From: Pseudocercospora fijiensis CIRAD86 | Lineage: Eukaryota > Ascomycota > Dothideomycetes > Mycosphaerellales > Mycosphaerellaceae | Assembly (NCBI RefSeq): GCF_000340215.1 | Contig: NW_006921544.1 | Coordinates: 1,057,714 to 1,121,713 of the forward strand | DNA length: 64,000 bases | Direction of reading: 5' to 3' | Part shown: positions 24,901 to 37,400 of the stretch, in pieces | How the letters are laid out: each line of letters opens with the position of its first letter | Position numbering within the stretch: the first letter of the stretch is position 1 | Translations under genes and position numbers: made by a program | Notes under the pieces: model-generated | Told to the model about the DNA's origin: nothing | The model's input: the letters and a program-made list of their open reading frames with translations, nothing else | Databases searched by the model: none

Positions 24901-27900
24901 TCTCTCCGCTATTGTTTAGATAAAGCAACTTCTTATATTTAACTCCTCCTAGCGTTATAACTAGGGCTTCGACTACGACGACGAAGTTTTAGAGGCTATT
25001 TAGTACGAGATAGAGTTACTCTTTACGTAAGAGACCGCTATCCGAGAAATTGTCCGCTAGCGTAGTGCCCTCTTTGCCTTTACTAGTAACTATATATCGA
25101 CTAATTAGGCTGTCTAGGCCGCCGACGGTAAATCCGTTTAATTTAGGGATATCGTACTACGAGTTATAGACCTAACTATCCTACTCGAGTATTGCTATCG
25201 ATAGGCGTATAAGATCCTACGGCGCGACCTCCTTTTCGGACTCCCGTATAACTCTATTCCCCTTACCGACCTTTATAACTGCCTTAAAGAAACTACCGTC
25301 TACTTTAGCTTTCTCTAAGATAAGCGTAATACTACTATCGTTAACCTAGCTCGGACGTTCGTTATTAACGCTATCGCTAGTAATCCGGCTCTATTATATT
25401 TATACTTAGAGGCTAGTTTAGATATACTCTACCTTAGCTCGGTAGTCGGCGCGTATAAGTATTACGTCTAAGAGTTCCTTTAGCTACTTAGCGTCCTTAT
25501 ATTTATTAGTAGTAGTTAGCCTACCTACGAACCCGAATTCTTCTCGGCGATATAGTATAATACTTAGTCGGTCCGCTCTATTACTATCCGAGATAGGTAC
25601 GTTATAATTTACCTAACCTATACTAAGCTCCGCTAGAAGCTAAATAATAAATAAAACGTCTACTTTCTATTTAAGCTCGGCCGCCTACTTGTCGATTACC
25701 TTATATATATTTAACTATTTTGCGAGCTCTACTAGTATTAATCTAACCCTAGGTAGGTACTTAGTCCTTTTCTCTAGTCTAAGGATAACCTCGTCTAGTC
25801 GGATAATACTATAACCTAATACCTTCGTCGATAGACTATAGCCGCTAGCCTACCTACCTTCGGTATTAGCGAGTAGCGTTACTTCTCTATCGCTATCGTT
25901 AAGAAATTCTTTAGTAAGTTCGTAGGCTTCGATTAATCGGACGTAGATAATAAAGATAACGAGGTCGACGATATAGAGATAGCTATAGCTAGGTAGCGTA
26001 ACTATAGTCTCTATACTACTAATATTTTATATACTAACGCTAATCTATTTACCGCGTCGTCTAACTTATAGGATAGCTTAATTTAAGGTAGGTACCGCGC
26101 GTCTCGTATCTAGTCGAACTTCCTCTAGCTTTCTACTACTATTATTCGCTACTAAGAGACCTAGCCGTCGCTAGGTAGCTCTATTAGCAACCTCTTAGCA
26201 CTCGAGAATAGTAGTCTCGCCCCTGTTTTTACCCTCGATAAAGCCCTATAGTACGCGTACGAAATTATATAAAACCCGTAGCTATAGTAGAAGAGCGAGA
26301 GTTAAGCGACCGCTATACGATAGATCCTCTTCCTCGAGGCCTAACTACTCGTCGTCCTTAGTACTAGCGCTAGGAAGAGTCTCCTCTTTATAGTTCCTTA
26401 CTATATAAAAGGTATATAGACTACTATACTTATTCTTCCTCTAGTTACTCTACGAGTTAATATACTCGCCCGACTTAAAGCCGCTAAAGTATCCTATATA
26501 GTATAGTAACTAGGAATAGAGCGCCCCGCTTTCCTTATCCTAGTTAGCGCTAAGGCCGCCTACTCTACCTAATTTATTATATATATACGGCGTCTCGGCA
26601 TCTAGAACTAGCTCGATTATATCTTCGTCGACGAGTACTATTTAACCGTAACTACGTTACTATACTACTCTATCTTTCGCTAATTTAGCTATTTTAGGTC
26701 GATTAGTACCTAGGTCGTCTACCTAACTACTACTCTACTACTATCGATAGAACCTAAATTCCTATAGCGTAACGTTATCGCCTAGCCTATAATAGTATAG
26801 CGGAGTACTAATCGCGCTAATATTATATATCGTATTTCCTTATACTAGTAGGTATAGTTACTACTTATAGCTATACGACTTATTAGAAAGCAACCTAGGG
26901 CGAGTATATTTATACCTAGCGATCGCGTCCTAGTATTTGTATATAGTCTCGACTATATCGAGTAGCTAGTAAGGGAAATTAATAGCCTATACTTTACCGC
27001 TACTAGTAGAACTACTAGCGAGAAAGAATAGCTACTCGACGCCTAGCTTAATAGTACTAATAATCTATTTCTCGTCGCTACTCCTATACTCGGCGAAGAA
27101 TTCGACGTACTATATATCTAGGTTATTATCTACGTCGGCCTTCTACTCTTACTAATATTATTTATATAATAGTCTAGTCGCGCTAGGCGAGATAGAAAGC
27201 TAGTACTATCTTACCTCCTACTACTAACCGAACTAACTATACTAGTAATAGTCGACTAGAGTAAGCTTAGCTTCGATTAATACCTTTATATAAATAACGT
27301 TAGTTATATATAGTAGCGCGAGAGGCAAGCTATATAGTAATATACTCGCGTAGGTAAATGTTTGCGTCTAATTATATCTAATTACCTCGATAGTCCCTAA
27401 TTCTACCTAACGTATATATCTAATCTAGACGATAGTAACTAGCTCTACTAATAATATATATATCGACTAGTACTGCCTCTAACCTAGCCTAAAACGCCGT
27501 AGGCTTAGGCGATCCGTCGGTAGACCGCCTATTTCTAGCGTATCTAGTAAAACGAAGCTAGTAGTATAATATAGTTCGACCGCAACCTCGCTATTATCTA
27601 ATAACTATATACTATCTACTGCTTCGTTAATTCCCGCCTCCCTATATACTAATTCTCTTAATACCTACGCGCTAACTTCGTAGTTACGAAGAAGAGGCAA
27701 GCACTCTAGGCTAAGCCGATCGAGAGGTACTATACCTACTTCTACTACTATTTCCCTTTTACTATATACTAGGAATATAGTAAGCAAATATAGAGTTGTT
27801 AACAGCTAGACGTTATATAGCTAGTCGCTATCGGCGTATTCTAGTCGCTATAGATAGGTCCTACTTAGATCTAGGATAAATTCTAATACTAATTTAAAAC

Positions 27901-28125
27901 ACTAGAGGAATACCTTATATAGATAACTTAGAGTACTATATAGGATAGAGAAAAGGCTATCTAAGGTATTTGTCTCTACGCTATCGCTATCGAGTACGTT
28001 CTAGCTAGGAACGTTAAACTAGATCCGGTACCCGCTAACAACTATATAGAGTAGGAATTCTAGATACTAACTATTTCGCTAGCTAGAAAAAAAACAATAA
28101 TATACCGGTCGTACTATTTACTTTC
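21990..28125 (+). pseudogene. RecQ-like (telomere-linked type) helicase, copy B
   Basis: Most complete copy of the helicase, about 6.1 kb; the exact start is unclear. From about 22020 the frame is coherent (for example LSLEEAYYF, KKRLKKPRAKAGSN, then IEDDSVEPNLPVLDDEGG at 22680-22780). From 23911 it aligns with copy A position 1. Walker A (26352-26380) reads VLSTSARKS, losing Gly residues that copy A partly keeps. Motif II (26626-26646) reads FVDEYYL, keeping the Asp and Glu of VDECH that copy A lost. Motif VI is at about 27175-27204. The C-terminal region runs to the hairpin at 28065. Uninterrupted by gypsy, it supplies the empty-site sequence. Confidence 0.85.
23065..23123. repeat. Possible diverged hairpin element
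   Basis: TACTAACTATTTTGCTA is followed by CTAGCTAGTAAAGTTGTCTA, an imperfect inverted partner of the family at 19151-19221. Low similarity; listed for completeness. Confidence 0.35.
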
Positions 28126-28146
28126 CGTCTAGCGAAATAGTTAGTA
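28065..28146. repeat. Short inverted-repeat hairpin at helicase 3' end, copy B
   Basis: Arms TACTAACTATTTCGCTAG and CTAGCGAAATAGTTAGTA are perfect inverted copies of 18 bp, separated by about 46 bp. It lies between two convergent genes. Confidence 0.85.
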
Positions 28147-28149
28147 CGT

Positions 28150-30178
28150 AGCTATATTATCGCTATATTAACTCGGTAGTTAGGCGGGAGTAATAGTCTC
28201 TAATCTACTAACGATATTATTATACTAGTATCCTTATCAAATTAATAACGCTATAGCGTCGCTACGCTCGTATACTATAGTATAAGATGTCTACCGACGT
28301 TAGAAGTAGAGTATATAACTAAATAGCTATAGCTAGCATTTACCTATATTAGTAGACCGCTTAAGTTAAATATAGATAGAGCGTAGTTAGTCGAGATCTA
28401 AAATATAAACTATCTATATACCGAACTACTATTACTCGATATATTCTACTCTCTCTATTCTTATACTAACTGCCTCCTTATTGCCTTTCGCCTACGTCGT
28501 ATCTTAACCTACTAATAATAATATACTAATAGTATTATCGCCCTTTATCGGAGTATTTCTACCTATAGACTTATTATCTCTACTACTATCTCTACGATCT
28601 GTTCCTCTAGTACCTTTATACTTAGCTACTTCTTATTTATTATTCGCCCTTATACTACCTAGCCGGCCGATAAATCTTCCTTTACGCTTCTCCTCCCGCT
28701 TACTTCCTATTTATCGTAGCCTTCGCCTAGTCCGCCTATTCCTCCTTTATTAACCTCTATTATACCCTTACTTAATCTATCTATCACTCTCTTATTAACT
28801 TCTATTATACCCTTACCTACTATTATATTACTACCTACCGGTATACTATCTACCTAATCGCTAGGCCTATTAACCCGCGCCTACGTCGCTAACTTATCTA
28901 GTCGCTATTCCCCTATTTCTATCCTATAATAGTATATTTCCTATATAAATAAAAACACTATATGTTCTACGTAATATAACTATTTCTTTTCCGCCGAGAA
29001 GCTCGCCTAGTTATACTATAGAAGTAGTAGCGGTCGCTCGTATAACTATCGTCGTATTAATATTCTATCGCAATACTCGGCTATATTACCGGTCGCTAGC
29101 GCCGGCTCGGTATAACTCGCTAATATTTAGTAGTCGGCTATCTCGGTAGTCTTACTCGTATCTACGCGACGGCTAGCCGTAGAGAGAAGTTTCGGAATAG
29201 CGACGTACTCGAGTAGTTTAGTAGGCGAAATCGGATAAAGGTAGGATATAGATAACCTCTAGAACCGACGTCCTCTTATATCTTTCCTCGCTATATATAT
29301 TAGACTACCTACTATATCGCTACTTTGTCTATTATTATAGCCGATCCTACCTTACGTCCTCTTAGAACCGTATATAAACTCGATTAAATTTTACCGTACC
29401 GCTCGTACCTACGCGTCCGCTTCTACTTACTATATACTATTTCTTTTACAATATACTACTCGCCTACGTACTCTCTCTAGTATACTCGAATAGCGCGGTT
29501 ATACCGTACTATATTTCGATCTAGGCGTCGTATTTAAAATCCGCGTATATAAGTTAGGTTTAATCTAATCTCTCCTCGTATATCGTTATATATTATCTAT
29601 TATAATCTCTTATATTCCCTCTAGCCCCTACTATTACTTAGAGGTCGAGCGCTAATACTATAGCTCTCTCGCCTTATATTTATATATACTATCGATAGTA
29701 GCTAATAAAGTGCTACTTACCCGGGTTATTTCTTACTACCGGTATCTACTTTATACCTATTATCCTAGCGAGTATACTAATACTCCGACCGATCGACGTA
29801 CTAGCTTAGTTTCTATACTATCGTACTAACTATAGGCCTCCTCTAGTAGTTAGGTTAGATCTCGCTAGTAGAGGATATACTTAGTTAAGTCGGATTATAT
29901 CCCGTATAACTCGACGTAGGTATACTTACTAGATAATCTACCGGTTTTTCCCTATTTCGCGATATCCGTATTAAAATACTAGAACCTATTAGTAAAGGAG
30001 TCGGCTAGATCGAGTATTATTAGATATAAGCTATTTATAGAGATCTTATACGTTAACCTACTTATATATATAGTATAGTCGATACTACGCTATAGTACCG
30101 CTAAACATCGCTAGCTATATATAGGAGGTAAATATATATAGTTATAGTACTACCGGAATTTCTATATCTAGTACTTCT
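28150..30178 (-). pseudogene. Unrecognised convergent gene, copy B, truncated
   Basis: Aligns with 16240-18233 of copy A. It carries an extra insertion of about 20 bp near 30132-30151 (TATATATAGTTATAGTAC type) and is then cut at 30178, where sequence unrelated to copy A and containing TTAGGG-like repeats begins. Function unknown, as for copy A. Confidence 0.6.
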
Positions 30179-30240
30179 ACTATAGGGCACTTTAGAGTTA
30201 GGGTTAGGCATATAGCGGGCGTATAGTAGAGCGCTAGCGT
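30179..30240 (+). repeat. Telomere-like start of repeat segment C, copy 1
   Basis: ACTATAGGGCACTTTAG is followed by AGTTAGGGTTAGG, two TTAGGG-type units. The same junction recurs at 60577 after different left-hand sequence, so the motif belongs to segment C itself. Confidence 0.8.
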
Positions 30241-30920
30241 CGGGCTAATTAGCTATAACTAGCGATACGGTAAGGGCCGCGGGCTAATTAGCTATAACTA
30301 GCGATAGGAACGCTCGCCCTCGCGCGCGACGTCGACGAGCCCTATTTACTATTTATCGCCTCCCTTATAGAACTATTCTCTATTTATTCGATATTATAAT
30401 ATCGAAGGTATAAAAGAATATATTCTCGCGCCTACTTATAGGCCGCCTATATATATTACGAGCTAAATAAGAAGGCGGTCGCATTCTAAGTCGTATCTCG
30501 ACTACGCCTACGTCGGGCTAATTAGCTATAACTAGCGATATAGTAAGGGCCGCGGGCTAATTAGTTATAACTAGCAATAGGAACGCTCGCCCTCGCGTGC
30601 AACGTCGACGAGCCCTATTTACTATTTATCGCCTCCCTTATAGAACTATTCTCTATTTATTCGATATTATAATATCGAAGGTATAAAAGAATATATTCTC
30701 GCGCCTACTCGTAGGCTACCTACGTATATCTAAATAAGAAGGCAGTCGTATTCTAAGTCGTATCTCGACTACGCCCGCGTCGGGCTAATTAGCTATAACT
30801 AGCGATATAGTAAGGGCCGTAGGCTAATTAGCTATAACTAGCGATAGGAACGCTCGCCCTCGCGCGCGACGTCGACGAGCTTTATTTACTATTTATCGCC
30901 TCCCTTATAGAACTATTCTC
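30241..30920 (+). repeat. 273-bp tandem array, copy 1
   Basis: Units start at about 30241, 30514 and 30781, each with two copies of GCTAATTAGCTATAACTAGC followed by GCGCGCGACGTCGACGAGC-type GC-rich sequence and an AT-rich part holding the palindrome CGATATTATAATATCG. The third unit is partial. No coding function seen. Confidence 0.9.
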
Positions 30921-30939
30921 TTAGAGTACTCTCTATAAG

Positions 30940-32270
30940 CTATACCGCGAAGATGCCTTTTACGGCCTTTACGAAGCAGTTTTAATAACTCGCTATACTC
31001 TATATACCGCTAAGGACGCATTTAATAGCAAAGTCGGTATCTATACTAAGGTTAGTCTCGCCTTTACCCCTTTAACGTACCGCCCGTTATATACTAACCT
31101 AAGTAGGTTTATATCTGCGGCGCGACTTTGTCTATACGTAGCTTCGCCGTCCGCGTTACTTTTAGTCTCCTCTATACTAGTAAGAAAGTTCTATAGGAAC
31201 CGCGAAGATACCCTCTATAGCCTTCGCGAAGTAGTCTTAATAACTCGCTATACTCTATATACCGCTAAGGACGTATTTAATAGTAAAGTCGGTATCTATA
31301 CTAAGATTAGTCTCGCCCTTACCCCTTTAACGCGCCGCCCGTTATATACTAACCTAAGTAGGTTTATATCTACGGCGCGACTTTGTCTATACGTAGCTTC
31401 GCCGTCCGCGTTACTTTTAGTCTCCTCCGTACTAGTAAGAAAGTTCTATAGAAATAGTTAAAGCGCCTTATCGCCGGTAGCTTAGTCGTTCTTATACTAA
31501 TAAATAATAAGTTCGTATTTCGCGCTATTATCGCTACTATTACCGCTCGACTACTAGAGGGACTTTAGTAGAATCTACCTAAGCTTAATCTCGCCTTTGC
31601 CTATCCCGAGGAGTTAGAGCTAGATCCTACTATAGAATATCTTATAGTAGAGGACCGTAGCGGACTTTTCGAAGCTAATCGGTATACCTTACTTAGCCTT
31701 TAGCGTATAATACGCGAGGGTTTCCCCTTATTAGAGTCCCTCGTTAGTATATAGCCTTATATTTCGGCGCCTAAGTATATTAAAGTATAGCCGAAGCGAG
31801 ATCTAAGCTCTGTCCTAGTTAATAACTCTAACGAGAGCTTCGAGAATATTAATATAGTTAAGCACTAGCCTTCTAAGCCTAATAGTACTCTAGACGCCTT
31901 CTAACTAGAAGCGCTCCGTCGTATTCTAACGGCGCGTCTTACTATTATTTAAGGCCTACCCGGTACTAGTAAGACCTATATCTCTATATAAGCTATTAAA
32001 GTAATACTCGAGAACTAAAACAAGGGAGATCTACTAATAATTATCGCTTATTAGACTAACTACGCTATCGACTAGTTTTTACGTTATATCGCTATATTCG
32101 AGGAAGAATTTATATATTTCGGTAGTCGTAGTAAGGATAAGGATATCGTTAAGCCGCTTTGTTAGGATGCGACGAAGCGCTTCTAGTTAGCAAGCCGCTT
32201 CGTTAGGATACGACGAAGCGCTTCTAGTTAGTAAGCCGCTTCGCTAGGATACGACGAAGCGCTTAAGAAA
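30940..32270 (+). pseudogene. NFX1/ZNFX1-type SF1 helicase fragment, copy 1
   Basis: Decayed N-terminal part of a superfamily-1 RNA helicase of the NFX1/ZNFX1 type. A 255-bp block (about 30945-31199) is repeated in frame at 31200-31454. Next comes an IEYLIVED...GLFEANRYTLLSL stretch (31630-31700), matching the family's pre-helicase region. Motif I at 31944-31976 reads II(Q)GLPGTSKT, from GPPGTGKT. Motif Ia reads IIIAY(Q)TNYAID(Q). After SRSKDKDIVK the frame runs into a 41-bp tandem repeat at 32151, so motifs II-VI are missing. Family knowledge: ZNFX1/Hrr1 relatives act in RNAi-linked silencing. Whether this one did is inference. Confidence 0.8.
32151..32265 (+). repeat. 41-bp tandem repeat, three units
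   Basis: AAGCCGCTTYGYTAGGATRC repeats at 32151, 32192 and 32233 with GACGAAGCGCTTCTAGTTAG between. Each unit contains AAGCGCTT-type dyads. The second copy of the segment (62555-62625) has only two units. Confidence 0.88.
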
Positions 32271-32732
32271 CATTAAAGTAAGAAGGCGTTCGCATTCTAA
32301 GTCGTATCTCGACCGCGCCCGCGTTTAGCTAATTAGCTATAACTAGCGATACGGCCCTCGCTTCGTTAGAACGCGACGGAGCGCTTCTAGTTAAGAAATA
32401 TACGGGGTACGTATTCCCCTATCCCTTACCCTCCGGTTCCGTAAGTAGGGATTTACCTATCTTCTTAGCTATACTTTTAGTCTTATATTAAGTATACGAG
32501 GTACCCTTTCCCGAAATCTAGCTAACCTATCTACCCGATATTAATTAAATATTATTAGAACCTAGCTAACTATCTAATTAAATAGCCTTCCTTCGCTATT
32601 ACGGAAGGCTACTACGAACCTTACCCCGTATCTCGTATTACTCTGCCTATCGCCTAGCAAGGACTTTTACCTTTAATAATAGACCTACTAGTAATACTCT
32701 TTAGGTTTACTTATCCTACGGTCCGATAGAGG

Positions 32733-32803
32733 AACAACTTAAAACTTTTAGTACGTACCTAAAACGCCTAGTTTTAGGTGCGTACCTAAAGTTTTAAGTT
32801 GTT
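32733..32803. repeat. 71-bp palindrome of the TTTAGGT family
   Basis: AACAACTTAAAACTTTTAGT pairs with its reverse complement at the right end. The core GTACGTACCTAAAAC...GTTTTAGGTGCGTAC is also inverted. It lies upstream of the next gene. A diverged copy is at 63096-63166. Confidence 0.9.
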
Positions 32804-33810
32804 TACGGTGTCCTTTAATTGCTAGACTTTAGGTTTTGTAACGTCTACGGGAAGGCCGTAGGTAGTATACGAACCTACTTATACGTACTGCTTTATACGT
32901 AAAATATACTGCGCTACTATTCCTTACTCTCTTATATACAAAATATATCGCTAGAAAGGGGTAGCCCTTTCTAGTATTAGTAGTTTCCGCGAGATAGAAC
33001 TACTACCTCCTCGAATTCTATACTTATTAGCGCGGCTTATATATAAGCTTTGCCCTCCGCTATTAACGGAATTAATACGATGCCGCCTAAAGGATAGCGT
33101 AAGCTACTCGGTACTAAAGAGGAAGAGTAGAAGAAGAAGGCTAAACGTACTATAAGGAAGTTAGCGAGTACGGCTCTACGACGAGCCTAGAAGAAAGTAT
33201 AGTAAGCCGAGTAAGACCTAGGCGTAGCATCTTCTTCGTCTACGCTACTACTATATCTAGCCGCTATATCGTCTACCTCCTCGGCTACCTAAACTATCCC
33301 CTATATTAACCCTCTACTTTGTAGCTAAATAGGCGTAGTAGGTAGTTAAACACTCTAGAGTTAGCACTATTCGGCTAGTTAGGGACGGCTACTTCTTCTA
33401 GTACTACGACTACTGCCGCTCTCTTTATAGATAGCGCCGCGTACAAATACTAGAGATAGGCTATAGCTCCTCGCTATCTATATTAACTAGCTCGAGATCG
33501 ACGATGTTATCGTAGTAGTCGATTAATTCGCTAGAGCTAACGCCGCTAGCTCTACTCTAAGGGATAGCACTTCTATATCTATCGTTTAACTATCGATCGT
33601 ATAGGCTATCCCTACCTACGACTAGCCTCGGTTAGCTATTCGGCGGGCTCCTCTACGTCCCCTTCTCCCTAAAATAGATAGTACTTAACTAGTATATCTA
33701 TTTAATACTCTCCCTTCGTATATAGGTCCTTTTACCCTACGTAGAATAGTTTACTACCTCGCTCCGATAGCTACTAGACCCCCTTTATCCGCTATAGTAC
33801 AATCCCTACT

Positions 33811-34140
33811 AGCGCTAGCTTCTATACTAGCGATACCTCCCTAGCTAGCTTCTATACTAGCGATACCTCCCGTACTAGCTTCTATACTAGCGATACCTCC
33901 CGCGCTAGCTTCTATACTAGCGATACCTCCCGCGCTAGCTTCTATACTAGCGATACCTCCCTAGCTAGCTTCTATACTAGCGATACCTCCCGCGCTAGCT
34001 TCTATACTAGCGATACCTCCCTAGCTAGCTTCTATACTAGCGATATCTCCCTAGCTAGCTTCTATACTAGCGATACCTTCCGCGCTAGCTTCTATACTAG
34101 CGACGCCTTCCTCGCTAGCTTCTATACTAGCGACGCCGCC
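33811..34140 (+). repeat. 30-bp satellite, 11 units, in frame
   Basis: The unit holds GCTAGCTTCTATACTAGCGA and TACCTCCC. Units differ mostly at CTAG/CGCG/CGTA positions. Being a multiple of three it preserves the frame of the surrounding gene. Confidence 0.95.
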
Positions 34141-34144
34141 TAAG

Positions 34145-34430
34145 CCTAACTCCTAAGGAAGCGTAGCTTATTCTTCCCTATTACTAGCTTCGAAGTCCGC
34201 TACTTAACCTACTTCGCTAACTCCTCGAAGAAGTCTCTCCTTCCCTCCTATTCTAGAGAGCCCCTCGTTGCCTACGACGCTACCTAAGCTAGACTCCTAA
34301 GTAAGCGTAGCTTATTCTCCCTCGTTACTAGCTTCGAAGTCCGCTACTTAACCTACTTCGCCGACTTCTCGAAGAAGTCTCTCCTTCCCTCCTATTCTAG
34401 AGAGCCCCTTATTGCCTACTTTAAGAGATA
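34145..34430 (+). repeat. 145-bp tandem duplication inside the unrecognised gene
   Basis: AAGCGTAGCTTATTCT and the following 120 bp occur twice, at about 34155 and 34302, with small differences. Confidence 0.85.
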
Positions 34431-37400
34431 GGACGAATTAACTACTAGCCTTAGTACGGCGTAGTCGACCGATCGTAAGCGCGAGTATATCTAAGTCTAA
34501 TTCTAGAGATAGCATTCCTAGCCCTAGCTTAAGGCGAAGCCCGTCTAGATTAAAAGATAGTATTACTAGGTCTAATTTAAGAGAGAGCTTATAAAGGCCT
34601 CGTCCTAGAGCTTAGCTATCGTAGCTATAATACGGGCTCCTACTATATATCCGGCTAAATCCTAGAGGGCGTAACCCGCGCCCTACCTTACTAGAACCCC
34701 TACTACCGCTACGACCTACGCTACCGCGAGGTCGGTAGGGTCGAGACGATAATAGCGACGTTACGCTCGAAAGCTCTCGAGTACCTTCGGTAACTAGTAG
34801 GTCTATCTAATCGGATTTAAGTAGTCCTTCGAGTAGCGACGCTAGGGTTAATTCCGACGAGGAACTAGATAACCTACCTATTTTGTCGACCCCTTATAGT
34901 TAGATAGTACTTTACTAAGCGCTCGCTATAGATAGTTGCTCTTATAAGTATTTCTAAGACTAGGATATAGAGGCGGAAGGAGAGGAGCCGACGCTACCTA
35001 AAGTTATACTCGTAGAATTTATTACTAAGAGCACTACTACTACCTTCGCCTAAAGTTAACTTTACTAGCTCCTAGATATACTTATATACGTCGTAGAGTA
35101 TAGTAAGCTCCCGACGTATATATACAAGTAGCTTCGAGGCGTCGACTAGTATCGACTTCTCGCCGGATAGGTTAATAGGGTACCTTCTATAGTCCTATTA
35201 CTTAAGAAGTCGTGCCTTATATCTACTAATTAACTATTCTATATTACTCGATACTAGGATATTAACGTACTTCTCCTCTCTATAACCTTACTTACGATAT
35301 ATAGAGCCGGTATTCGGTTATTCTATATACTTCGGTTTACGAAGACTATTACTTACGAGTAGTATATACTAGTCGGCCGCTCTTCGATACGACCCGAACG
35401 CTATAAGTATATACGGATCGTAACTAGATTCGATGCTTCTAGATTCGATATATACCTCTTCTTCCCTAACCTTCCTCTCTCTAAAGTAAATCGAGATTAG
35501 AAGATCGACCGGTAACGTCGCTATTATATAAATAAGCGTAAATAGGCTTACTTTGTTAATACTATCCTTATTCCTACGCTTCGCGATACTTATCTATCTA
35601 GAGTGCTCGTATATTATCCCCTATCCTTCTAGTAAGTATATAATCGGGTATACGCTCGATAGAAACAAGGTAGAGAAGGTAATAATCGCAACGTTAGTAA
35701 AATCGGTTACGATATTATAGATCTACTACCGGCGAATTACGACCCTATAGTCGACGTAGCTATACTACGACTATATCGCTTATAGTAGAGTATCGAACGT
35801 TAGTTACGTCGAGACTTAGATTAATATTAGCGGCGTATAGAACTAGTTATTATATAGTATAGGACTAAAATCCGTCTAGAGGTATAGACTCCCCTCGAGC
35901 TTAAAGAACTCCTCGATTAGTCCCTCGAGCGCTAGTTTAACTCTATATATCGTAATATAGACCGCGCTTAGTTCGACCTCGCGTAAGAAGACCTCCTTAT
36001 AAGACTAGTAGTCGAAGACGAAGTAGTATCTCCGCTTATCGCCCTTTACCGGATAGCCTATAGTATTACGAAGACTAGCGGCCTTAATATCGAGTATCCT
36101 TAAGTATACTAGTAGTTCGGTATATAAGAGGCTTATAGTATCCGAGGCAAACTACTCCGTAAGTCCGTAGAGCGGCTTAGTAGTATCGGCTTCTTCTAAG
36201 GATATAATATATCGAAGGATCTCTTCGCGTCTATTAACCGAACGGTAGAAGCTATTTTTAGTTAGTTAATACTACCGCTTCTTGCATTCTCCTAGTCTAC
36301 TATCGACTAGGTAGCTACTATTACTTCCCTTATTGCCCGAGATACTATATTCCGCCGAGCTCGTATCTTAGACGCCTTTAAAGCGGAAATTATATAGGCG
36401 TATAATACGCTAGATAGCTACGCTTCGAGCACCGTTCTCTTTAGCGTACGAGGAGAGGTTCGCACTTGCTAGAACCTACTCTATTAGCCTAATCTGCCTA
36501 TAACTTACCTAGGCCTAACCGAGGGAGTAGACGGGCGTCGTACTTACTAGCCTTTCTTCGTACTCGAGAGTAAGTACGTCGTCGACTTTATATATTTATA
36601 GTTAAACCGCTAGCTCTTTATAATATATATAGTGCTTTCGTAAAGGTCCGTTAATATAGGCGTAAATACCGCCTAACTCGATCGTATAATCCGCGCTATT
36701 AAGGAAGCCTCTATATCGGTAATGCTTAATATACTATTCGACTTACTAACTACGACCTGTAATAGTAGTTCCTTTAGTATAAAGTATAGACTCTCCTGTA
36801 ATCGTTACGACTAGTTAGGCGCGGGCGATAGAGAGTAGGAAGAAAGTCGTTAGAGTTTAAATATTATAGTAAGCCTCTATACTACGTACGCCGCCTAGCT
36901 CCTAGCCGATCTCTTTAACTAGGTTTAACTACGCTTCTATACTACCGCGCTCTAGTAGACCGCCTATACTACCGACTTCCTCTGTAGCTAGCTCTAAGCT
37001 ACCGGTTTAGAAAGGCTAGAGTAAGCTTTCTATAGCTACGTAAAGGAGACGATCGACTAACTCGTTACTGCTTACTAAACGTATCGAGTAGTATATAGGG
37101 AGCGTAAGGATAACGATTCGGAAGAGGATAATAACTCGGATTAGTACGTAGGTATCGTTAAATAGGCGCTTTAGCGATTAAGCTAGGTATATAGATACTA
37201 CTATACTAGCTATATACTCTATATACTCTTAAAGCCTAACAAGCGTCTAGGGGATTAGGTACGGTTACGCTACTTCTTCTTAGAGGAAGTTACCGATAAA
37301 GAGAGAGCCGGTCTCTATAGCTTTTCGTACGACCTTATATATTAGATAATAGGCGAGAGACCTAATATTATCGTCGCCCGGGGCGGTAGTAGTAACGCTA

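Noticed and set aside
30193..30207. Functional telomere
   Set aside because: Only two or three TTAGGG-like units, embedded in sequence that continues for more than 30 kb.
30241..30920. CRISPR-like array
   Set aside because: Tandem 273-bp units without unique spacers of constant length, in a fungal context; ordinary tandem duplication.
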